Positions 58,119 to 64,000 of a stretch of DNA of 64,000 nucleotides are shown piece by piece. Both the position numbers and the translations under genes were made by a program. The DNA is from Hymenobacter wooponensis (GTDB taxonomy: Bacteria > Bacteroidota > Bacteroidia > Cytophagales > Hymenobacteraceae). The DNA lies in the NCBI RefSeq assembly GCF_004745865.1, contig NZ_SRKZ01000003.1, positions 372,001-436,000 of the forward strand, read 5' to 3'. Position 1 is the first letter of the stretch; each line of letters begins with the position of its first letter. The notes beneath the pieces were generated by a model. That model was not told where the DNA came from and did no database searches. It saw only the letters and a program-made list of their open reading frames with translations.

Positions 58119-60707
58119 CTAGGGGCGGCCGCCGCTGGCGCCCTGAGCGGGCGTAGCACCCGCGCCGTTGCCGCCGTCAGAGCCGCCGTCTTTGAGGTCG
58201 TCGTTGTTCACTGAGCGTTTGCGGCGAGTGGGCGCCATGCTCATTTTACCAATCCGGTAGCTGAGGTTGACCCGGAAGCCGGAGCGGCGCAACACGTTCA
58301 CGCTGTACTGGTCAACCACTGGTGAAGAGATGGAATTGCGAATTTTGTTGGTGGGCGTGAAGAAGTTATCCGCGCCAAAGCCAATACTGCCCTTCTTCTC
58401 AGCAAAGTCCTTTTTCAGGCCCAGGCTGTATACCCCAAAACCGCCCTGGTAGCCCTGAAGCTGTACCTGCCGGCCCCGGTAGAAGCTGAACGCCTGAATA
58501 CCCCACCCCTTCGTGAAGTTGTAGCCCCCCATGAGGCGGCCACTAGCCACCCACCCTTGGTTGCTGGCTGCGTACACCACGTCGGAGGTGTTGTTGTCAA
58601 GGGTAGCGTAATACACATCGGCACCGCCGCCCAGCGTGAGCTTATTGTTGATGTTTACGTTAGCATTGACGCTGCCCCCATAAGCGTTTTCGGTACCGAT
58701 GTTGCCATAGGTAGTGCGAATAACTGCGCCATCCTGCTGGCGAATTGGCTGGATTGAGCCCGTGGTATTGCGCGAGAAAACGGAGAAGTTCAGCGAGGTT
58801 TGCTTGATGTACGTGCTGTAGCCCAGCTCAATGTTATTGGTGTACTCGGGGTCCAGGTTGGGGTTACCCTCCGTGTATTGCAGCAGGTTGCCGGTTTGCC
58901 GGTTTGGGTTCAGGAACTGAAGCGAAGGGCGCTGAATGCGGTAGTTGTAGGCCGCCTTCAGTACGTTGCCGTTAGCCAACTTCCGCGAGAGGTTCACGCT
59001 TGGTACAAGTACTCCGTAGGAAGGAATAGAGGGCGCATTCTCCGTCCGGAAGTCGGCATTGATGGTGGTGTACTCGTAGCGGGCCCCAGCCTTCAGCGTG
59101 TAGCTTTTCAGGAAGCTCAGGGTGTACGAACCGTACGCCGCTGCAATGTTCTGGTTGTAATCGAATACGTTGGAAAGCGTTACGCCTGTTTGCTGCTGCC
59201 CGTTTATGAATGTAGAATAGTCGCTATTCACGCGGCGCATAATATCCTTAGCCCCAAACTCTAACAGCTGCGTTTTGCTAAGGGGCGTCTGATAATCGAC
59301 CTGCAGCGTGACCTCCTGGTTGTAGCTGTCGTTGAGGTTGCGACGGTAGGTACCAGCTTGGTCACCCTCAATAGTGGTGTTGGTAAAGTTGTTGGTGCGG
59401 GTGTTGCGGCTGTACTGGGCAAGCACGCTAAACTCGCGCTGGGGTGTCTCAAAAGTACGCGTATAATTCAGGGTAGCATCCAGAGTGTTCGAGTTATCGA
59501 GCACCTTCACGTTGCTGAGGCGGTTAGTAGCCGTATCGCCCAGCGTGGGCCGGAAGAAAACGGTGGTCGAGGCGAGGTCGTCCTGGTAGTTGGTGCCGTT
59601 GCGCAGCCCCAGTTGTACCGAAGCTGACAGGAAGTTGTACTTATTGATATCGTAATCCCACCCGAAAGAGTAGCGCCCAAATACGTTCTGCTGGCGCGTA
59701 TCAGCCGACTGCACGGTATTACTAATCCGCTGGCGGTTCGCTAAGTCGTTGCCCGGAATTGAGTAGGTCGATTGGTCGTTACGGAAGCTGCCCGGCGTAT
59801 TGTATTGCGCCCGGCCGCCACCGCCCAGCGAGAAGCCCATCTTGCCCACCCGATACGAAGCATTCAAGCCCAGATCAGATCCTCTCAGGCCAGCACTAGT
59901 GCGCAAATCCAGCGTGAAACCCTGCAGGTTATTCTGCTTAGTAACGATGTTAATAATACCGCCGGAGCCTTCTGCGTCATACTTGGCCGAGGGCGAGGTA
60001 ATTACCTCCACCGTCTTGATCTGGTCAGCCGGAATTTGCTTTAGGGCGTCGGCTATGCTGTTGGCCGAAATGGTGCTAGGCCTATTGTTAATAAGCACCC
60101 GAATGTTCTGGCTGCCGCGCAAGCTCACATTGCCATCGAGGTCAACGGAGAGCATAGGCACGCGCTTGAGCACGTCGGTGGCGTCGCCGCCGCGGGTGGT
60201 TTCGTCCTTTTCGGCGTTGTACACGGTGCGGTCAACCTTCTCCTCTACCAAGCTGCGCTGGCCTTCTACCTTCACCTCACCCAGAGCCTGCGCCGACGAC
60301 TCCAGGGCCACATTGCCCAGGGCTACGGTATTGCCAGCCTCCGTAATTACTACCCCCGTTTTCTCAACCAGCTTATAGCCAATAAAATTCACCTGAATGG
60401 TGTAGGTACCAGCTGACACGCGCGGGATGCTGAACTTGCCATTATCATCGGCGGCGGTGCCATCCACGGGCTTACCGGTGGCGGGGTTGAGCAGGGCAAT
60501 GGTAGCGTAAGGCACAGGCTGCTTGGTAGCAGCATCAACGATAGTACCCGTTACGCGGCCATTACCTGCCTGTGGCGCCGGCGCCTGCCCCGCGGGTGGT
60601 CCGCCCGCGGGCCGACCAGCACCTGCGGGCCGTTCGCCGGTGGGCATCTGGGCTAACACGGCATGACCACCGCTAGTCAGAACAATAAGGAGAAGAATCT
60701 TTTTCAT
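58119..60707 (-). CDS. outer-membrane beta-barrel/TonB-receptor-like protein
   Basis: About 862 residues from the ATG at 60707 (MKKILLLIVLTSGGHAVLAQ); starts at 60713 or 60749 are also in frame. Signal peptide, a Pro/Gly/Ala-rich linker (residues about 21-48), a regulatory-like beta-sandwich (GRVTGTIVDAATKQPVPYATIALL), a plug domain (VDRTVYNAEKDETTRGGDATDVLKRV, VITSPSAKYDAEGSGGIINIVTKQ), and a large barrel. The C-terminus carries a Gly/Asp/Ala-rich tail after RKRSVNNDD. Same broad family as the two tandem genes at 35.6-40.8 kb but more distant. Ligand unknown. Confidence 0.92.
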   Translation of the reverse strand: MKKILLLIVLTSGGHAVLAQMPTGERPAGAGRPAGGPPAGQAPAPQAGNGRVTGTIVDAATKQPVPYATIALLNPATGKPVDGTAADDNGKFSIPRVSAGTYTIQVNFIGYKLVEKTGVVITEAGNTVALGNVALESSAQALGEVKVEGQRSLVEEKVDRTVYNAEKDETTRGGDATDVLKRVPMLSVDLDGNVSLRGSQNIRVLINNRPSTISANSIADALKQIPADQIKTVEVITSPSAKYDAEGSGGIINIVTKQNNLQGFTLDLRTSAGLRGSDLGLNASYRVGKMGFSLGGGGRAQYNTPGSFRNDQSTYSIPGNDLANRQRISNTVQSADTRQQNVFGRYSFGWDYDINKYNFLSASVQLGLRNGTNYQDDLASTTVFFRPTLGDTATNRLSNVKVLDNSNTLDATLNYTRTFETPQREFSVLAQYSRNTRTNNFTNTTIEGDQAGTYRRNLNDSYNQEVTLQVDYQTPLSKTQLLEFGAKDIMRRVNSDYSTFINGQQQTGVTLSNVFDYNQNIAAAYGSYTLSFLKSYTLKAGARYEYTTINADFRTENAPSIPSYGVLVPSVNLSRKLANGNVLKAAYNYRIQRPSLQFLNPNRQTGNLLQYTEGNPNLDPEYTNNIELGYSTYIKQTSLNFSVFSRNTTGSIQPIRQQDGAVIRTTYGNIGTENAYGGSVNANVNINNKLTLGGGADVYYATLDNNTSDVVYAASNQGWVASGRLMGGYNFTKGWGIQAFSFYRGRQVQLQGYQGGFGVYSLGLKKDFAEKKGSIGFGADNFFTPTNKIRNSISSPVVDQYSVNVLRRSGFRVNLSYRIGKMSMAPTRRKRSVNNDDLKDGGSDGGNGAGATPAQGASGGRP

Positions 60708-60771
60708 GTACATGAGGGGAATAAACATCACCCGGCAAACCGAAGTCAACTGCTGACTGATAGATTACTCG

Positions 60772-60779
60772 CAAAACTA
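60772..60779 (-). promoter_or_regulatory. possible -7 box (TAGTTTTG on the minus strand)
   Basis: CAAAACTA on the plus strand is TAGTTTTG on the minus strand, a TAnnTTTG match 64 bases before the receptor start at 60707. The -33 region is not clear. Confidence 0.4.
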
Positions 60780-60945
60780 CTCCCCCTATTTCCGCACCAC
60801 GAATGAACCCGACCAACTGACCGATTTATGCTGCGGATGCCGGAGAATGTTCGTGAGTATGCCAAGCAACCGCAGCCACAGACGCAACTTTACCTTAGGG
60901 GTGGCATGAGGGACATAATATTTCTAGAAATACTGTTGAGCCCCT

Positions 60946-60986
60946 ATGCAAAAGGCCGCTCCCGGATGGGGAGCGGCCTTTTGCAT
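60946..60986 (-). terminator. 18-bp perfect terminator hairpin after ptrB
   Basis: Arms 60946-60963 and 60969-60986 (ATGCAAAAGGCCGCTCCC and its complement) with a 5-base loop, 14 bases beyond the oligopeptidase stop. A GGCCTAGGCC site lies between the hairpin and the gene end. Confidence 0.85.
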
Positions 60987-60999
60987 TTCTTCTATTGGC

Positions 61000-63045
61000 C
61001 TAGGCCTCTATGCCTAGCAATAGAAACATAAAGGCGTACTGCCGAGCTGTATCATGAATGGACTTGAAGCGGCCGGAAGCGCCGCCGTGCCCCGCTTCCA
61101 TATCGGTGTGCAAGAGTAACAGATTATTGTCGGTTTTGAGGGTCCGCAGCTTGGCTACCCATTTGGCTGGCTCGAAATACTGCACTTGCGAGTCGTGTAG
61201 GCCAGTAGTCACGAGCATGTTGGGGTATGCCTGGGCTTTCACTTGGTCGTAGGGCGAGTACGAGAGCATGTAGTCGTAAAACTCCTGCTGGTTGGGGTTG
61301 CCCCACTCGTCGTATTCGCCAGTGGTCAGCGGAATGCTCTCGTCGAGCATCGTGGTTACCACATCCACAAAGGGCACGGCGGCTACTATGCCCTTATAGT
61401 ACTCAGGGTGCAAGTTTACTACGGCGCCCATCAGTAGGCCACCCGCCGAGCCACCCATGGCAAACAGCGTTTCGGGGGAAGTATAGTGCTGGTCAATCAA
61501 GAAGCGGGAGCAGTCAGTGAAGTCGGTGAACGTGTTCATCTTCTTCAGCTTCTTGCCGTCTTCGTACCACTGCCGGCCCAGCTCCTGCCCCCCCCTAATG
61601 TGGCAAATAGCGTAGGCAAAGCCTCGATTGAGCAAGCTCAGGCGGGCCACACTAAAGGTGGCATCCATGGAGAGGCCATAGGAACCGTAGGCGTACTGCA
61701 GCAGCGGTGCCCGCCCATCCTTCTGAAAGCCTTTCTTGTATACAATGGAAATAGGGATACGAGTACCGTCGAGGGCTGGCGCGTACAGCCGCTCACTTAC
61801 GTAGTCTTCCTTACTGAAGCCACCCAGCACCGCTTGCTCTTTTAGGAGCGTTTTAGTGCGGGAAGTCATGTCGTAGTCAAACGTTGAGTGCGGCGTAGTA
61901 AGCGAGGTATAGCCGTAGCGCAGCACCGTAGTATCAAACTCGGGGTTGATGCTGATGCCGGCGGTATAGGTTGGCTCGCCGAAATTGAGGTAGTGCTCCT
62001 GCTGATCCTGCCACCGAATAATACGCAGTTGCAGCAGGCCTTCCTTCCGCTCACCTAGCACCAGGTACTCGCGGAACAGCTCCATGTTCTCCAGAAACAC
62101 ATCGGCCCGGTGCGGAATCACTTCTTGCCACTCCGCCTTGGCCGTGTTGGTTACGGGCGTTTTAAGTAGCTGAAAGTTTGGTGCACCGGCGTTGGAGAGA
62201 ATGTAAAAATGATCCTCGAAGTGGGCCACCTCATATAAGTGGTCTTGTTCGCGGGCCAGAAATAGGTGCGGCTCCTCCGTAGGCCTGTCGGCGGGCAAGT
62301 AGCGCGTCTCCGACGACATAGTGCTGCTCATGTGCAGGAAGATGTACTCCCGTGACTTTGAGCGCCCAACGCCCGTGTAGAAGGTGTTGTCCAGCTCCTC
62401 GTACACCAGCACGTCCTGGGCGGGGTCGGTGCCAAGGGTGTGGCGGTACACCTGAAACGGCAGCAGCGTATCTACATCTTTTTTGGTGTAGAACACCGTT
62501 TGGTTGTCAGCGGCCCACACGGCCTCGCCGCTGATGTTCGGAATTTCTTCGGGGTACAGCTCGCCGGTTTGCAGGTTGCGGAAGCGCAGCGTGTAGAGGC
62601 GTCGGCTTACGGTATCGGTGCTGTAGGCCAGTAACGCGTTATTGTCACTGACTTCAAAGTCGCCAATATCGAAGTACGACTCCCCCTGCCCCATTTCGTT
62701 GGCGTTGAGCAGCACTTCTTCTGGCGCGCTCAGGCTCCCAGCTTTCCGGCAGTAGATGGGGTATTCGCCACCTTCTTCGTAGCGCGTGTAATAGTAGTAG
62801 CCGTTGTGGCGGTAGGGCACCGACTCGTCCTGCTCTTTAATACGGCCTTTAATCTCTTGAAACAGCTTTTCCTGCAGAGCCTTAGTCGGCGCCATCTGCT
62901 CCTCAAAATAGGCGTTTTCAGCGTTGAGGTAGTTGATGACTTCTTGGTTTTCTGGCTCGTTTAGCCAGTAATAGTTATCGGTGCGGGTGCCGAAGGGTGA
63001 AGTGAGTAAGTGGGGCTTGGTGGCCGCCACAGGTGGCTTGGGCAT
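61000..63045 (-). CDS. ptrB: S9 family serine peptidase, oligopeptidase B
   Basis: 681 residues, no signal peptide. The N-terminal seven-bladed propeller region is followed by an alpha/beta hydrolase domain: GYSYGSYG-type oxyanion segment AYGSYGLSMDATFS, VCHIRGGQELGRQWYEDG-like AICHIRGGQELGRQWYE, catalytic Ser in FAMGGSAGGLLMGAV, Asp in GLHDSQVQYFEPAKW, and His in DMEAGHGGASGR. These match oligopeptidase B, which cleaves small peptides after Arg/Lys in the cytoplasm. Confidence 0.96.
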   Translation of the reverse strand: MPKPPVAATKPHLLTSPFGTRTDNYYWLNEPENQEVINYLNAENAYFEEQMAPTKALQEKLFQEIKGRIKEQDESVPYRHNGYYYYTRYEEGGEYPIYCRKAGSLSAPEEVLLNANEMGQGESYFDIGDFEVSDNNALLAYSTDTVSRRLYTLRFRNLQTGELYPEEIPNISGEAVWAADNQTVFYTKKDVDTLLPFQVYRHTLGTDPAQDVLVYEELDNTFYTGVGRSKSREYIFLHMSSTMSSETRYLPADRPTEEPHLFLAREQDHLYEVAHFEDHFYILSNAGAPNFQLLKTPVTNTAKAEWQEVIPHRADVFLENMELFREYLVLGERKEGLLQLRIIRWQDQQEHYLNFGEPTYTAGISINPEFDTTVLRYGYTSLTTPHSTFDYDMTSRTKTLLKEQAVLGGFSKEDYVSERLYAPALDGTRIPISIVYKKGFQKDGRAPLLQYAYGSYGLSMDATFSVARLSLLNRGFAYAICHIRGGQELGRQWYEDGKKLKKMNTFTDFTDCSRFLIDQHYTSPETLFAMGGSAGGLLMGAVVNLHPEYYKGIVAAVPFVDVVTTMLDESIPLTTGEYDEWGNPNQQEFYDYMLSYSPYDQVKAQAYPNMLVTTGLHDSQVQYFEPAKWVAKLRTLKTDNNLLLLHTDMEAGHGGASGRFKSIHDTARQYAFMFLLLGIEA

Positions 63046-63394
63046 GAGGTGACTTTGTGATTGATTCTACCCACTGCGCGGAACGAGCGAAACAGAGCCG
63101 GTAAACCAGTGGACAGTTGTAGTAATAACAGCAACTGAATAACTAACAAATGAAACCGAAGCTGTTCACACCTAAAGAAACACAAATTTCCTCTAAAGGT
63201 GCTATTTCAGCCGCTAGGCCTATTTGTGCACAACCACTACTGACAACTCCAATACACGAAGCTAACGCGCTAGTCAAGGCCGAAAAGCTAAGATGACAGC
63301 TGTATTTCCGGCAGGCCACGGGATGCTCAAGCAATCAGCGGAATGGAAGAAACTACGTTGATGCCTGTACGGCTGCGTGCATAGTTCAAGCCTC
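63046..63394. other. 349-base region without a convincing gene
   Basis: Lower GC than the flanking genes. It contains one CTAGGCC site near 63215. A short open frame on the minus strand (63143-63334) has no recognisable features and no supporting context. It should contain the ptrB promoter; no clear terminator for the deacetylase gene was seen. Confidence 0.5.
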
Positions 63395-64000
63395 CTAATT
63401 ACTGTACCGGCCCAATCCCTTTTGCAGGAAGTCCTTTAGCCTAGGCGAGCGGAAAAGTATATTTCGCACTGTAGAACGGTATTTTTCGGACGAGGAATCG
63501 TACCCCGTAGTGACTTTTCTAGCAAACTCTTCTAGGCCACATTGAGCCGTAATTTCCAGCCGCGGCAAACGACGCACGTCATCCTTGGAGTTGGCCTGCC
63601 CAGGATGTACCGAAAAGCCAGCTCTGTAATTTAACGCATCCAGTAACTCTAGGGAGCCAGCCGTGTATTTCCCGTAGGGGAAGGCATAGAATTGTACTGC
63701 CGAGTGTAAGCAAGCTTCAATTTGCGCCTTGCTGCCGCCCATTTCCTGTTGTAGCTCAGCTGAAGTTAAGTTGCGGTGATTTTGATGCGTGCGGCTATGG
63801 GCCTCAATGCTCCAGCCGGCAGCCTGCAGTACCCTTACCTCGTCCCAGGTTAGCGGACGGTCTTCGAGGGGTACACTGTCCCCAAATTCAGGCAGGTTCT
63901 TGTACGTAGGCCACCCCACACTTTCCGTCGTCAGGAATAGCGTGGCCGAGAAGCCATAGCGCGCCAGAATGGGTAGCGCCTTTTGGAGCAGCGAGGCATA
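63395..64000 (-). CDS. polysaccharide deacetylase family protein, 5' end outside window
   Basis: C-terminal part of a NodB-type carbohydrate esterase. The frame continues to the window edge: just upstream of an internal GTG it reads ARYGFSATLFLTTESVGWP, the usual ...GFxATxF strand of NodB domains, so the start lies outside. Further motifs are GWSIEAHSRTHQNHRNLT (metal-binding His pair) and FAYPYGKY-like FYAFPYGKYTAGS. The enzyme deacetylates N-acetyl-hexosamine polymers or peptidoglycan; whether it is exported cannot be judged without the N-terminus. Confidence 0.9.
   Translation of the reverse strand, partial: YASLLQKALPILARYGFSATLFLTTESVGWPTYKNLPEFGDSVPLEDRPLTWDEVRVLQAAGWSIEAHSRTHQNHRNLTSAELQQEMGGSKAQIEACLHSAVQFYAFPYGKYTAGSLELLDALNYRAGFSVHPGQANSKDDVRRLPRLEITAQCGLEEFARKVTTGYDSSSEKYRSTVRNILFRSPRLKDFLQKGLGRYSN

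Noticed and set aside
63143..63334. 63-codon minus-strand frame in the ptrB-deacetylase gap
   Set aside because: No recognisable domain, signal or context; not supported as a gene.

Overview
The window looks like chromosomal DNA of a Bacteroidota member of the order Cytophagales, most probably Hymenobacter or a close relative. Supporting signs are the GC-rich protein families (roughly 55-60% GC by eye), a PorX-type regulator of type IX secretion, an LpxC-FabZ fusion, several CarboxypepD_reg/plug/beta-barrel outer-membrane proteins, DUF4197 proteins, no Shine-Dalgarno pattern before most starts, and occasional TAnnTTTG (-7 type) promoter boxes. No rRNA, tRNA, CRISPR array or complete insertion sequence was recognised.

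Layout. (1) 1-11.9 kb: ten genes in one direction forming a glycoconjugate-type cluster: a short-chain dehydrogenase (cut by the window edge), a sugar-nucleotide epimerase, a glycosidase-like/epimerase fusion, a medium-chain dehydrogenase, a Gfo/Idh/MocA oxidoreductase, a GT4 glycosyltransferase, three CgeB-like glycosyltransferase-type proteins and a CmoB-like methyltransferase. A Nudix hydrolase follows. (2) 12.7-22.5 kb, all on the minus strand: a DUF1003 membrane protein, then acetyl-CoA synthetase, a lone receiver protein, a sodium/solute symporter-histidine kinase fusion, a small membrane protein, an MHS-type transporter and a porin-like protein. The group after DUF1003 reads as an organic-acid (probably acetate) sensing and uptake locus. 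(3) 22.6-23.8 kb: a lower-GC patch with an IS1 InsA-like zinc-ribbon protein and an orphan protein. (4) 23.8-29.7 kb: oxidoreductases (one SDR, two quinone-oxidoreductase-like MDRs), two AraC regulators and an ABM monooxygenase. (5) 30-35 kb: M28 peptidase, flavin reductase, alanine dehydrogenase, TsaE, aminotransferase. (6) 35.6-40.8 kb: two tandem paralogous outer-membrane beta-barrel proteins. (7) 40.9-45.3 kb: DUF3140, secreted nuclease, isochorismatase-like hydrolase, a stand-alone plug-domain protein, PorX. (8) 45.6-50.6 kb: HD hydrolase and the lipid A genes lpxD, lpxC/fabZ, lpxA. (9) 50.7-64 kb: orphan ABC ATPase, Asp-rich protein, two DUF4197 paralogues, CinA, a 2-oxoacid dehydrogenase E2, a small membrane protein, nitroreductase, another beta-barrel receptor, oligopeptidase B and a partial polysaccharide deacetylase.

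The most unusual genome-level signal is a dispersed 7-mer, GGCCTAG/CTAGGCC, usually extended to WSTGGCCTAG. By eye I count at least 65 sites, strongly over-represented between genes and often palindromic (GGCCTAGGCC). It is built into the base of several very long, near-perfect hairpins that separate genes. Alongside it are low-complexity repeat tails at gene 3' ends and REP-like hairpin elements. The best candidate for an undescribed pathway is the 1-11.9 kb glycosylation cluster with its glycosidase-epimerase fusion.
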